This document shows, piece by piece, positions 35,412 through 44,567 of a stretch of 64,000 nucleotides of DNA (its first letter is position 1; each line of letters begins with the position of its first letter). Origin of the DNA: Antarctobacter heliothermus (GTDB lineage Bacteria; Pseudomonadota; Alphaproteobacteria; Rhodobacterales; Rhodobacteraceae). Below the pieces are notes generated by a model. That model was given only the letters and a program-made list of their open reading frames with translations. It made no database searches and was not told the origin of the DNA. The DNA is taken from the NCBI RefSeq assembly GCF_002237555.1, contig NZ_CP022540.1, positions 3,787,001 through 3,851,000 of the forward strand, given 5' to 3'. Position numbers and translations under genes: made by a program.

Positions 35412-36419
35412 ATGCTCTCATTCGCGATGCGACGTCTGGTCCTGACGATCCCGACGCTTCTCTTCATCAGCTTTGTCATCTTCATGTTGCTGCAACTCGC
35501 CCCAGGCGATCCGATGGCAAACGTGCCTTTGACCGTCCCCGATGAAGTCAAACAAAAGATGCGTGAGGCGCTAGGCCTTGGTGAACCGCCGCTGGTGCAA
35601 TACTGGAAATGGCTGGTTCAGATGTTCTGGATTGAACCGCAGGTCTTTATCGACTGGCTCTTTGGCACCAACATGACCGAAGGCGTGCAGCGCGTGATCT
35701 CGTGGCAGTCTCGGTCTCCGGTGATGGACATCATCCTTCAGCGCATTCCCCAGACACTTTGGGTTGTGGGTACGGCCTATATCGTCGCGATCCTGATCGC
35801 CCTGCCCGTCGGCATCTATTCCGCCTACCGGCAATATTCGGTCTTTGATCAGGCGGGCACCTTTGTCACCATGATCGGGTTTTCGATCCCGCCCTTCTTT
35901 ACCGGACCGCTACTGATCGTGATCTTTTCGGTCCAGCTGGGCTGGTTTCCGTCGATCTATGACACCACCCACACCGTCACCGACTGGGCCAGCTTCAAGG
36001 TGCAGCTTGGGCAGATGATCATGCCGGTGCTTGTGCTGGCGTTGCAGATTACGGCACAGTTGTCGCGCTACATGCGCGCCTCGACGCTGGACAACCTCAA
36101 TCAGGATTATGTCCGCACCGCCCGCGCCAAGGGCCTATCAGAGGCGATTGTCGTCAACGTCCACGTTGTCCGCAACTCGATGATCCCGGTCGTTACCGTG
36201 ATCGCACTGGGGATACCGGCGATTTTCGGCGGCGCCATCATCACCGAAAACGTGTTCAAGGTGAACGGCATCGGCCAACTCCTGATAACCGCTCTCAGCG
36301 CCAATGACCTGCCCATGGTCATGACACTGACCTTCATCTTTGCCGTGCTGATCGTTCTCTTCAACTTGATCGCTGACGTCCTCTACGGCCTGCTCGACCC
36401 GAGGATCCGCTATGACTGA
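35412..36419 (+). CDS. Peptide ABC transporter permease (DppB-like)
   Basis: A 335-residue permease. The start MLSFAMRRLVLTIPTLLFISFVIFMLLQLAPGDP is the typical DppB N-terminus. Six membrane segments and the coupling loop YVRTARAKGLSEAIVVNVHVVRNSMIPVVTV are present. It overlaps the next permease by eight bases, indicating coupled translation. It serves with the DppC-like partner and the divergent fused ATPase. Confidence 0.9.
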   Translation: MLSFAMRRLVLTIPTLLFISFVIFMLLQLAPGDPMANVPLTVPDEVKQKMREALGLGEPPLVQYWKWLVQMFWIEPQVFIDWLFGTNMTEGVQRVISWQSRSPVMDIILQRIPQTLWVVGTAYIVAILIALPVGIYSAYRQYSVFDQAGTFVTMIGFSIPPFFTGPLLIVIFSVQLGWFPSIYDTTHTVTDWASFKVQLGQMIMPVLVLALQITAQLSRYMRASTLDNLNQDYVRTARAKGLSEAIVVNVHVVRNSMIPVVTVIALGIPAIFGGAIITENVFKVNGIGQLLITALSANDLPMVMTLTFIFAVLIVLFNLIADVLYGLLDPRIRYD

Positions 36420-37416
36420 TAGCCCGCAAAACGATGTGATCGTCACAAAGGACATGCCATTGCAGGCCATTGAGGCCTTGCAAGACAAGGAACCGTCCAA
36501 GCCGCCGAGGTCGCGAGGCAAGGACGTCTGGGATCAGTTCAGCAAACACAAGGGCGCCATGTTCGGCCTTGGGTTTTTGACCTTTATCACGCTGGCCGTG
36601 CTGATCGGTCCATGGATCTATCAGGTCGATCCGCAAAAGATCGACATCCGCAATAAGGACTTTCGCCCGATCTACGTTGCTCTTTGGGACTCCGGCGCAA
36701 AGACCGGCTGGCTGAAGCCCTTTGGATCGGACCAGTTGGGTCGTGACCAGCTGGCGCAGATGATCGCGGGCGGTCGTGCGTCAATGGCGGTCGGTTGGGC
36801 GGCGATGATCCTCAGCCTTGTGATCGGCACCGCTGTCGGCGTCGCCGCAGGCTTTTTCAAGCGGCTGGACGGGTTCCTGATGCGGACAACCGATTTGTTC
36901 CTGTCTTTGCCGATCCTGCCGCTGGTCCTACTGGCGGTGACACTGTTCCGACAACCGTTGCGCGCCAACTTTGGCCCAGAGGGCGGCATGTTCATACTGA
37001 TCGTGACGATGATCGCCATCACCTCATGGATGCCGACAGCGCGCATCGTGCGCGGCGATATTCTGGCCATCAAGGAGCGTGAGTTCATTCTGGCCGCCCG
37101 GTCCATCGGCACCACCCCGCTCAAGATCATCCGCCGCCACCTGCTGCCCAACGTCCTGTCGCCGATCATGGTCTCGGCGGCGCTGGGTCTGGCGACGGCG
37201 ATCATCACGGAATCGGCGCTGTCATTCCTTGGCGTAGGCTTCCCCTCGGACTTTCCGACATGGGGCAAAATGCTGGCTGACGCCGTGGTACGGATGGAGG
37301 AATTCCCCGAACGCGTCCTGCTTCCCGGTATTGCCATCTCGGTGACAGTTCTGTCGGTGAACTATGTCGGTGACGGGCTGCGCGACGCGCTGGACCCACG
37401 CATCCGGGGCCGCTGA
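36412..37416 (+). CDS. Peptide ABC transporter permease (DppC-like)
   Basis: A 334-residue permease with an N-terminal hydrophilic tail of about 45 residues, then membrane segments and the DppC patterns FGSDQLGRDQLAQMIAGGRASM and EFILAARSIGTTPLKIIRRHLLPNVLSPIMV (coupling loop), ending in the usual DGLRDALDPRIRGR. An extra loop of about 45 residues after the first helix (VDPQKIDIRNKDFRPIYVALWDSGAKTGWLKP) is typical of this subfamily. A strong terminator follows 30 bases later. Confidence 0.9.
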   Translation: MTDSPQNDVIVTKDMPLQAIEALQDKEPSKPPRSRGKDVWDQFSKHKGAMFGLGFLTFITLAVLIGPWIYQVDPQKIDIRNKDFRPIYVALWDSGAKTGWLKPFGSDQLGRDQLAQMIAGGRASMAVGWAAMILSLVIGTAVGVAAGFFKRLDGFLMRTTDLFLSLPILPLVLLAVTLFRQPLRANFGPEGGMFILIVTMIAITSWMPTARIVRGDILAIKEREFILAARSIGTTPLKIIRRHLLPNVLSPIMVSAALGLATAIITESALSFLGVGFPSDFPTWGKMLADAVVRMEEFPERVLLPGIAISVTVLSVNYVGDGLRDALDPRIRGR

Positions 37417-37446
37417 ACAGCGACTCACGGCACCGTTTCGAGACAA

Positions 37447-37473
37447 GGGCGGCCCTGTCGGGCCGCCCTTTTT
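37447..37473 (+). terminator. Rho-independent terminator of the peptide transporter operon
   Basis: A perfect 9-bp GC-rich stem (37447-37455 with 37460-37468), a TGTC loop and five T residues directly after. It closes the binding protein-permease operon. Confidence 0.9.
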
Positions 37474-37709
37474 CGCGCCAATAGCGGATCGAACGGTCAA
37501 CGCGCCAAAAAAGGATAAGCCTGCGCCTGAGCTTGTGGTCCACCGAACACGCCCTGCGGACCGGGCGCGCAATCGGGCAATCCATTCCTGCACGGACTGT
37601 GCTTTTGGGAAATGGTTCCATGGTTCACCTAAGCCTATAAGACCAATGTGCTTGCCAAGCGTCACTTACCCCCTCATTTGGAACAAAATTCCTGAGTCCG
37701 GAGGCTGAC

Positions 37710-38759
37710 ATGTTTGAATCGCTGGGTTTCGAAGACCTGACCGCGCCGCAAGTGGTGGTCTGGTTCGCGCTCATTCTTGGGGTCGGCTTTGGCATTCTGG
37801 CAGAGCGTACCCGTTTTTGCCTGCGCCGCGGTCTTGTCGGTGAGGATCGCCGGGCTGCTCTTGGCGTTTGGCTGACCGCGCTTGCCTTTGCCCTGCTGGG
37901 GACTCAGGCCGCCGTAGCTATGGGCTGGATCAGCTTTGGCGATCACCGTTTTCTGGCCTCAAACCTGCCGGTGGCCGCGATCGTGATAGGTGGCGCGCTG
38001 TTCGGTGCGGGCATGGTGCTGACCCGTGGCTGTGTTTCGCGGCTGACAGTGCTGACCGGGTCCGGCAACCTGCGCGCATTGACCGTACTAGCAATCTTTG
38101 CTGTGGTTGCCCATGCGACGCTCAAGGGCGTGCTTGCCCCGATCCGCACCACGCTGGCCGAGGTGACATTGCCGTTGGGTGAAACCACCAGCCTTGCCGC
38201 CCTGCCCGGCGGCGCTGCTCTGTGGACTGCCCTGCTGGTCGCCGCCGCGCTGGCCTATGCCGCGCGCTCTGGCAACCGCTGGCAGGCGCTGGTCGGCGGT
38301 GCGCTGATCGGTCTGTTGGTTCCGTTGGGTTGGGTCGGCACCGGGTTCATCCTGTATGACGATTTTGACCCGATCGCGATGGAAAGCCTCGCCTTCACTT
38401 CAACCTGGTCCGACACGCTGTTCTGGACCGTGGCCTCAACCTCGATCCCGGCGGGATTTGGCGTGGGCCTTGTCGGCGGCGTGCTTGCAGGTGCGTTTGT
38501 CTCATCGCTGGCCGCAGGCCGGTTCCAATGGCAAAGCTTTTCGTCCCCGTCCGAAACCGGTCGCTATCTAGCAGGCGCATCGCTGATGGGTGTCGGCGGC
38601 GTGCTGGCGGGTGGTTGCACCGTCGGCGCGGGCCTTTCGGGCGTGCCGACCCTGTCGATTGCGGCGCTACTGGCGCTGGCAGCTATCGTCGCGGGTGCTC
38701 TGCTGACCAATGCCGTGCTGGCGAGCACACCGCGCACCGCCCTGCACCCGGCAGAGTAA
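37710..38759 (+). CDS. YeeE/YedE family transporter (thiosulfate uptake TsuA-like)
   Basis: A 349-residue membrane protein with about nine to ten hydrophobic segments. It keeps the three conserved Cys contexts of the family: Cys37 (TRFCLRRG), Cys108 (LTRGCVSR) and Cys303 (AGGCTVGAG), which in TsuA line a path for thiosulfate. It therefore probably moves thiosulfate or another sulfur-containing ion across the inner membrane. GGAGG lies seven bases before the ATG. It is monocistronic with a terminator after it, and no TusA/TsuB partner is adjacent. Confidence 0.86.
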   Translation: MFESLGFEDLTAPQVVVWFALILGVGFGILAERTRFCLRRGLVGEDRRAALGVWLTALAFALLGTQAAVAMGWISFGDHRFLASNLPVAAIVIGGALFGAGMVLTRGCVSRLTVLTGSGNLRALTVLAIFAVVAHATLKGVLAPIRTTLAEVTLPLGETTSLAALPGGAALWTALLVAAALAYAARSGNRWQALVGGALIGLLVPLGWVGTGFILYDDFDPIAMESLAFTSTWSDTLFWTVASTSIPAGFGVGLVGGVLAGAFVSSLAAGRFQWQSFSSPSETGRYLAGASLMGVGGVLAGGCTVGAGLSGVPTLSIAALLALAAIVAGALLTNAVLASTPRTALHPAE

Positions 38760-38793
38760 CCTTATCTACGGACCCCTCCGGTCAGGAGGGATC

Positions 38794-38845
38794 AGAGGGC
38801 ATCGCCCGCGCCAAGCACTCCCGGCGCAGGCGATGCCCTCTTTGT
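38794..38845. terminator. Bidirectional terminator between YeeE-like and DUF3422 genes
   Basis: A 13-bp perfect stem (38794-38806 with 38829-38841), which can extend inward by further GC pairs, lies between two convergent genes. A short T run follows on the plus strand. It likely ends both transcripts. Confidence 0.75.
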
Positions 38846-38867
38846 GTTGAGCCAGATGCGCGAGCCA

Positions 38868-40175
38868 TCACAGATCGGGTCCGCTGCCCTCACCTTCGGC
38901 ATGGTGACGAATGCGCCGGATCATCAGAAAGACAACCGCCACAACGGGCAAGGTCACAAGGGCCGTCAACATGCCCTTGCTGATCCCCAGCATGTCACCC
39001 ACCGGATACAGCAGGTAGCCCACCAGCGAGACGGCATAATAGCTGATTGCCACAACGGACAGTCCTTCGACCGTCTTTTGCAATTGCAACTGCAATTCGG
39101 CCCGCTTGTTCATGCTTTCCAACAGTTGCTGGTTCTGCGCCGAACGCCCCACCTCGACCCGTGTGCGCAGCAGATCGGCAGCGCGGGTTGCACGGCGGGT
39201 CATGTTGTCCAGCCGCCGTTCCGCGCTTTTGACCGTGCGCATGGCCGGATCGTAACGGCGCATCATGAATTCCGAAAACGATTGTCGCCCCTGAAAGCGT
39301 TCCTCGCGCAGCACCTCGATCCGCTGGCCCACGATGGCCTCATAGGCCCCGGTCGCGCCCAGTCGAAAAGAGGTCCGCGCCGACAGGCTTTCAAGTTCCG
39401 CCGACACGTTGAGCAGGGATCTCAGGGTGTCCTCTTCCTGCCCGCCGTCTTCTGTCATGATCTGCATCAGGCGGGTCAGTTCGGAGTCGATCTGGCCCAA
39501 CCGAGGCGAGATTTCGCGCACGCGGGTAAACCCCAGCATCGACATCGCCTTGTAGGTTTCGATCTCACACAACCGCTGCACGATACGACCAACCCGGCGT
39601 TGGCCGATCCCTTGGCGCACAAAAGCGGCAAAGCGTAGATGCCCTGCCGGATCAATGCGAAAGTCCCCGGCGATCACCGCATCGCGGTCGATCACCTCAC
39701 TGACGGCAATGCTCTCCGGGACCATCCAGTTGTTCAGATTGCTGCTGATGTCCAAGTTTGCGGTTGGCCGGTCATCGATTCGGATCATGGCCGAAGTGAC
39801 GCGAACCCCCGGCGCGGTGTTCAGCCAATCTGATGGAAACACATCAAAATCGGCAGGGTCGTAGGGCCGCTCTCCCAGTCCCGACATAAAGACGGTGTAC
39901 GTCACAAATTCGGTATGCTGCTCCCATTTGAGCATGTGCTGCCCGATCTGTCCTTGAAAATGGGTCGCGCCGGGCTGGGGATGTGCCGTGCCATAACGGT
40001 CCAACAAATCAATCAGATGGATCAAATCCTGGCTGCGATCCCGTGACGCCGCATCCCGAGGCTGCTTGATCGCAAGATAAATCGCCCGGCACGGGGCTGT
40101 CAGCGAGGGAAAAGGCCGCGCGTGCAGCTCATTCGCCAGCTTGTAGCGCAGCGGGTGGTCCTGGATGGGGGGCAT
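38868..40175 (-). CDS. DUF3422 family membrane protein
   Basis: A 435-residue protein with the DUF3422 start (HPLRYKLANELHARPFPSL) and a long cytoplasmic body ending in a coiled-coil-like stretch (about 315-375, RRLDNMTRRATRAADLLRTRVEV through NKRAELQLQLQKTVEGLSV). Two C-terminal membrane helices follow (VVAISYYAVSLVGYLLYPVGDML and ALVTLPVVAVVFLMIRRI). The family is widespread in alphaproteobacteria without a settled function. The ATG at 40175 is chosen from the family N-terminus; the open frame continues to 40250. Confidence 0.85.
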   Translation of the reverse strand: MPPIQDHPLRYKLANELHARPFPSLTAPCRAIYLAIKQPRDAASRDRSQDLIHLIDLLDRYGTAHPQPGATHFQGQIGQHMLKWEQHTEFVTYTVFMSGLGERPYDPADFDVFPSDWLNTAPGVRVTSAMIRIDDRPTANLDISSNLNNWMVPESIAVSEVIDRDAVIAGDFRIDPAGHLRFAAFVRQGIGQRRVGRIVQRLCEIETYKAMSMLGFTRVREISPRLGQIDSELTRLMQIMTEDGGQEEDTLRSLLNVSAELESLSARTSFRLGATGAYEAIVGQRIEVLREERFQGRQSFSEFMMRRYDPAMRTVKSAERRLDNMTRRATRAADLLRTRVEVGRSAQNQQLLESMNKRAELQLQLQKTVEGLSVVAISYYAVSLVGYLLYPVGDMLGISKGMLTALVTLPVVAVVFLMIRRIRHHAEGEGSGPDL

Positions 40176-40316
40176 GGCACAGCTCCGGTCAGATGGCGCT
40201 ATATGGAATGCAGAACGCGCAAAGTAAAGAAAAAATACGCTTGGTTTCAATACCTTATGTGAATACCACCGTATACCGTTCAGGCTGGGGCAAGCGGCGA
40301 AACAGAATCGGGATCG

Positions 40317-40724
40317 TTATGTTCCTGCCCGCGTATAGAGGGTGGAGCTGACGTAGGCCTTGCGTGGACCATCAACGCGCCACTTCACCCTCCAGACCGG
40401 CCATTCCGCAAAGTCATAGACACCATCATACTGATCAGGGGGGCACCAGTGGACAACAGTGCCGCCCTGCGGCGGGACCTGGTGAAATAGACGCCCGTCG
40501 TCAAAAAACACGCTTAGATCCGGGGCCCATCGATAGCGGCGCTCGGCCAGAAACGGTCCCTGCCCGCCCAACCAAACGTGTCCGGTCTCTGAATACAGCG
40601 CGCCGGTATCCTCAAGATGCCATTCTGCCGTGCCCTTGAACTGGCCCTCACCGCCGTCGTCCTGTCGGATGGACCGCGTCACGTCCCACGTCCCAAGGAA
40701 ATCTGCCAGCGTTCGAGAGGTCAC
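40317..40724 (-). CDS. DUF6314 family protein
   Basis: A 135-residue soluble protein with a lipocalin-like pattern: TLADFLGTWDVTRSI, then FKGTAEWHLEDTGALYSETGHVWL, RYRWAPDLSVFFDDGRLFHQV and the end YDGVYDFAEWPVWRVKWRVDGPRKAY. This matches the DUF6314 family, common in Rhodobacterales, function unknown. No ATG fits; the GTG at 40724 with AAGG just upstream gives the family length. The longer open frame to 40961 would run into the purB start region. It is divergent from purB. Confidence 0.72.
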   Translation of the reverse strand: MTSRTLADFLGTWDVTRSIRQDDGGEGQFKGTAEWHLEDTGALYSETGHVWLGGQGPFLAERRYRWAPDLSVFFDDGRLFHQVPPQGGTVVHWCPPDQYDGVYDFAEWPVWRVKWRVDGPRKAYVSSTLYTRAGT

Positions 40725-40874
40725 AGGCCCTTGCCGCCTCTCGGCATCGCAGCGGCAACGGTCAAAACTATATGGATCAGGGCAATCCGTCTCATCGCGT
40801 GCTCCTTGCAGGACATGTACAGGCATCGTAAAGGCAGCGCTTTGCCAGAGACAATGCACGAAAGGGTTTGCGCC

Positions 40875-42179
40875 ATGATCCCCCGTTACTCCCGCCCCGA
40901 AATGGTGGCCATCTGGAGCCCCGAAACCAAGTTCCGCATCTGGTACGAGATCGAGGCACACGCCTGTGACGCCCAGGCCGACCTAGGTGTGATCCCCAAG
41001 GCCAACGCCGAAGCGGTCTGGAAAGCCAAGGATGTCGAGTTTGACGTCGCCCGCATCGATGAAATCGAGGCCGTGACCAAACATGACGTCATCGCCTTTC
41101 TGACCCATCTGGCAGAGATCATCGGCAACGATGAGGCGCGGTTTGTCCATCAGGGCATGACCTCTTCGGATGTGCTGGACACCTGCTTCAACGTGCAACT
41201 GGTGCGCGCGGCGGATATCCTGATCAAGGATCTTGAGGGCCTTCTGGCCGCGCTGAAACGGCGCGCACTGGAACATAAGGACACGATCCGCATTGGCCGG
41301 TCGCACGGCATCCACGCCGAACCCACCACCATGGGCCTGACCTTTGCCCGCTTTTACGCAGAAATGGACCGCAACCTGAGCCGGATGCGCGATGCCCGGT
41401 CCGAGATAGCAACCGGCGCGATTTCCGGTGCGGTCGGCACCTTTGCCAACATCGACCCGGCGGTTGAGGAACATGTCTGCGACAAGCTGGGACTGGTGCC
41501 GGAACCGATCAGCACGCAGGTCATCCCGCGCGACCGTCACGCCGCGTTTTTTGCGACTCTGGGGGTGATTGCCTCTTCGGTGGAAAACATCGCGACAGAG
41601 ATCCGGCATATGCAGCGCACCGAAGTGCTGGAAGCCGCGGAATTCTTTTCGATGGGGCAAAAGGGTTCATCCGCGATGCCGCACAAGAAGAACCCGGTGC
41701 TGACCGAAAACCTGACCGGCCTTGCGCGTCTGGTTCGTATGGCCGTCGTGCCAGCGATGGAAAACGTGACCCTTTGGCATGAGCGCGACATCTCGCACTC
41801 TTCGGTTGAGCGTAACATCGGCCCTGACACCACCATCACGCTGGACTTTGCGCTTTCGCGCCTGACAGGTGTGATCGACAAGCTGTTGGTGTATCCGCAG
41901 AACATGCTGGACAACATGAACAAATTCCCCGGTCTGGTGATGTCCCAACGGGTGCTGCTGGCGCTGACGCAGGCCGGTGTGTCGCGCGAGGATGCCTACC
42001 GTCTGGTGCAGCGCAACGCCATGAAGGTCTGGGATCACCGCACCGATTTCCGCGAGGAACTGCTGGCGGACGAAGAGGTGCGCGCCGCCCTGTCAGAGGA
42101 AGAGATCAACGAAAAGTTCGACCTTGGCTATCATACCAAGCATGTCGACACGATCTTTGCCCGCGTTTTCGGCGAGTGA
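40875..42179 (+). CDS. purB: Adenylosuccinate lyase
   Basis: A 434-residue lyase that removes fumarate from SAICAR and from adenylosuccinate in purine synthesis. It shows the superfamily signature GSSAMPHKKNPVLTEN, the catalytic His regions GRSHGIHAEPTTMG and TSSDVLDTC, and the typical N-terminus MIPRYSRPEMVAIWS. The length is standard. ATG at 40875 is chosen from that N-terminus; the open frame begins much earlier. A terminator follows within 10 bases of the stop. Confidence 0.96.
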   Translation: MIPRYSRPEMVAIWSPETKFRIWYEIEAHACDAQADLGVIPKANAEAVWKAKDVEFDVARIDEIEAVTKHDVIAFLTHLAEIIGNDEARFVHQGMTSSDVLDTCFNVQLVRAADILIKDLEGLLAALKRRALEHKDTIRIGRSHGIHAEPTTMGLTFARFYAEMDRNLSRMRDARSEIATGAISGAVGTFANIDPAVEEHVCDKLGLVPEPISTQVIPRDRHAAFFATLGVIASSVENIATEIRHMQRTEVLEAAEFFSMGQKGSSAMPHKKNPVLTENLTGLARLVRMAVVPAMENVTLWHERDISHSSVERNIGPDTTITLDFALSRLTGVIDKLLVYPQNMLDNMNKFPGLVMSQRVLLALTQAGVSREDAYRLVQRNAMKVWDHRTDFREELLADEEVRAALSEEEINEKFDLGYHTKHVDTIFARVFGE

Positions 42180-42183
42180 TCGG

Positions 42184-42212
42184 AATGGCCCGTCGGATAG
42201 GCGGGCCATTTC
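42184..42212 (+). terminator. Rho-independent terminator after purB
   Basis: A 9-bp stem (42184-42192 with 42202-42210) followed by TTT, starting five bases after the purB stop. It separates purB from the small secreted-protein gene. Confidence 0.8.
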
Positions 42213-42304
42213 CATTCTGTCCATCACAAACCGATTTGCGCAACTTTGTTTAGGTCCACCCCCGGTGTCGTGCTATCTTTTGGTGCATTCGCAACAGGAG
42301 GACC

Positions 42305-42466
42305 ATGAAGATGACGCTGAAGACCCTTATCGCCGCAGCCGCATTGACCCTGTCCCCGGCGCTGGCAATTGCGGCCTGCTCTGATCACGCTGAACAGGTG
42401 ATGACCTGCGCAGACGGCACCACCTATGACGCCACCAGCAAGACCTGCGTGGTGATGTCGGGCTAA
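42305..42466 (+). CDS. Small secreted Cys-containing protein
   Basis: A 53-residue protein: signal peptide (KMTLKTLIAAAALTLSPALAIA, cleavage before ACSD) and a mature part of about 30 residues with three Cys (25, 35 and 48) in a pattern (TCADGTTYDATSKTC) reminiscent of tiny chitin-binding (CBM14/peritrophin-like) modules. An ideal AGGAGG lies four bases before the ATG. Similar small genes next to purB are familiar in Rhodobacterales and are sometimes mislabelled as adenylosuccinate lyase. Function unknown; an envelope or surface role is inferred from the signal. Confidence 0.8.
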   Translation: MKMTLKTLIAAAALTLSPALAIAACSDHAEQVMTCADGTTYDATSKTCVVMSG

Positions 42467-42564
42467 TCCGCCCGGTCCGGTCCACGTTCAAGGAAAAGAC
42501 CCGGGCGGCCCTAACGGCGGCCCGTTTTCATGGCCGTTTCATCGCGGTTCATGGCTGTAATGCG

Positions 42565-43167
42565 TCAGGACAAAGGCTCTGGCGCAATCGGAGTTACGGT
42601 TCCGGCGCTGACAACCTCTGACATCGCCAGCAGCATTTCCTCCAGCTTGTCGAGTTCGTCGATTGCCATTTGCGGATCACGCCGGGCGACCCGTGCGCGT
42701 GCCATGCGCAACGTGCGCAACATGCGTCCCATTCCCGGTGACAGGCTTTCGCCAAGCGGATTGCCGAAATCGGTCACGCGTTGCGCCTTTTCAGTCGTTC
42801 GCAGGATCTCGCGCTCCTTGAGAAATCGACTGACCATATCCCATATACTCTGCGTCGAAAGCCGCTCCTTGGACAACGCGGCGATATCGGAGTCGAGGGT
42901 GCGCACATCATCGCCCGTTACAATGCAGATCACGGAATCGGCCATCCGGCTGTTTGAGCGAAGCTCTTGCGCGAATTCGGTCCCAAGGCCATCGGGCATC
43001 CGATTGTCGATCAGGATCAAATCGGCACTGCCGTGATCCAGAAAGCGCCGCGCTTTTGTCAGAGTAGCGCATTCGTACAGGCGCAGATTGGGGCGCGCAC
43101 GTCCAACGCATCGCTTGATCATGTGGCGGTCAAAGGTATCGTCATCGATCACCAGACAGGTGGACAA
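42565..43167 (-). CDS. Response regulator receiver protein
   Basis: A 200-residue protein. The receiver domain (residues 1-120) has the acidic cluster Asp8-Asp10 (VIDDD), the phospho-acceptor Asp54 (LILIDNRMPDG), Thr84 (CIVTGDD) and Lys100 (LSKERL). The remaining 80 residues are helical and charged (RMLRTLRMARARVARRDPQMAIDELDKLEEMLLAM), with no DNA-binding motif seen; they may bind a partner. No histidine kinase is nearby, so it is an orphan. It is divergent from the FliG-like gene, which suggests but does not prove a motility link. Confidence 0.82.
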   Translation of the reverse strand: MSTCLVIDDDTFDRHMIKRCVGRARPNLRLYECATLTKARRFLDHGSADLILIDNRMPDGLGTEFAQELRSNSRMADSVICIVTGDDVRTLDSDIAALSKERLSTQSIWDMVSRFLKEREILRTTEKAQRVTDFGNPLGESLSPGMGRMLRTLRMARARVARRDPQMAIDELDKLEEMLLAMSEVVSAGTVTPIAPEPLS

Positions 43168-43410
43168 TGATTGCTGTTGACGTCACGCCCGCTTGTCTGC
43201 TGCACCCTGATACCTCGTCATCCGCCACCAGACGCGAACCTGAACAGAGTTCCCTAACCGGAGATGAATCCGGACGGAAAATTCATGTGCAATTGCAAGT
43301 GTTTCTCCGGCCATTTCCCGGTCAACTTGCGGCATCAGACTTAACGGGTCAGAAACCTTGTCCCGCTACCTCTGTCCTTCGTAGCCAACAATGTGGTCGA
43401 GAATTTCTGG

Positions 43411-44466
43411 ATGTCAGCCCTTGCCGCCCTGCCCGCCCCTGCCGTCGTCCGCCCCGGCAAACAGCCCCTCAGCCGTAAGGCCAAGGCCGCCATCATCGTG
43501 CAGTTCTTACTGAACGAAGGCGCCGATGTGCCGCTGTCCGCCCTGCCGGACGAATATCAGGCCGAACTGACGATGTTGCTGGGCAATATGCGTTATATCG
43601 ACCGCGAGACGCTGAATGCGGTGGTCGAGGAGTTTTCGAACGAACTCGAATCGGTCGGTCTTGCCTTTCCCGGCGACATGGCCGGAGCACTGAATGCGCT
43701 TGACGGAAAGATCAACGCACACACCGCCCATCGCCTGCGCAAAGAGGCGGGTGTGCGCCAGACCGGCGATCCCTGGCAGCGGATCAACGCGCTGGATGTG
43801 GACCGGTTGCGCGCCCTCGTAACATCCGAAAGCACGGAAATCGCAGCCGTCATGATGTCCAAAATCGATGTTGGCAAGGCCGCGCAAGTGCTGGCCAAAC
43901 TGCCCGGGGACAAGGCGCGGCGGATTTCCTACGCGGTTTCGATGACCACCGGTGTCACCCCCGACGCGGTGGACCGGATCGGCATCAGCCTTGCGGCGCA
44001 GATCGACGCCGAACCACTCAAGGCATTCAAGACGCGCCCGGATGAGCGACTGGGCGCTATCCTGAACTATTCCAACACCGCTGTGCGTGAGGAATTGCTA
44101 CAGAACCTCGAACAGGAAGATGCCGACTTCGCCGAGGCCGTGCGCAAGGCCATCTTCACCTTTGCGAATATCCCGGAACGGCTGAACGCAATCGACGTGC
44201 CAAAGATCACTCGCGACGTGCCGCCCGATGCCTTGGCCATGGCCATGGCCGCCGCCTCTGCCGGATCAGATGAGGAAAGGAAGGCCGTCGAATTTCTCTA
44301 TGCCAACATGTCCAAACGTCTGGGCGAAAACATCCGCGAAGAAGCCGCCAATTTTGGCGAGGTCAAGGCCAAGAATGGTGAGGCTGCCATGTCCGCGGTT
44401 GTCAGCGCGATTCGCGATCTGGTCGCCGTCGGTGAGATTGAACTGGTCAGCCCGGAGGACGAGTGA
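43411..44466 (+). CDS. fliG: FliG-like flagellar motor switch protein
   Basis: A 351-residue protein following the FliG layout: N-terminal KAKAAIIVQFLLNEGADVPLSALPDEYQAEL, a middle part, and a C-terminal block (LLQNLEQEDADFAEAVRKAIFTFANI, LAMAMAAA, EFLYANMSKRLGENIREEA) that matches the ARM and torque-generating region. FliG sits in the rotor switch and binds MotA. No other flagellar gene is in the window, so this copy is isolated. The start is uncertain: ATG at 43411 or GTG at 43393, neither with a strong ribosome site. Confidence 0.78.
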   Translation: MSALAALPAPAVVRPGKQPLSRKAKAAIIVQFLLNEGADVPLSALPDEYQAELTMLLGNMRYIDRETLNAVVEEFSNELESVGLAFPGDMAGALNALDGKINAHTAHRLRKEAGVRQTGDPWQRINALDVDRLRALVTSESTEIAAVMMSKIDVGKAAQVLAKLPGDKARRISYAVSMTTGVTPDAVDRIGISLAAQIDAEPLKAFKTRPDERLGAILNYSNTAVREELLQNLEQEDADFAEAVRKAIFTFANIPERLNAIDVPKITRDVPPDALAMAMAAASAGSDEERKAVEFLYANMSKRLGENIREEAANFGEVKAKNGEAAMSAVVSAIRDLVAVGEIELVSPEDE

Positions 44467-44567
44467 AACGGCCTTTACGGCCCCCCATAGGACCGGGGCG
44501 GCACCGCCCTCTTGCCGCCCGTGGCCATGCCGCTTAGGTACGGCTCACGCAGGCTTTGGGGCGGAAA

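Noticed and set aside
33631..35421. Open frame of 596 codons antisense to the peptide-binding protein
   Set aside because: Shadow of a strongly supported gene; no motif or plausible start.
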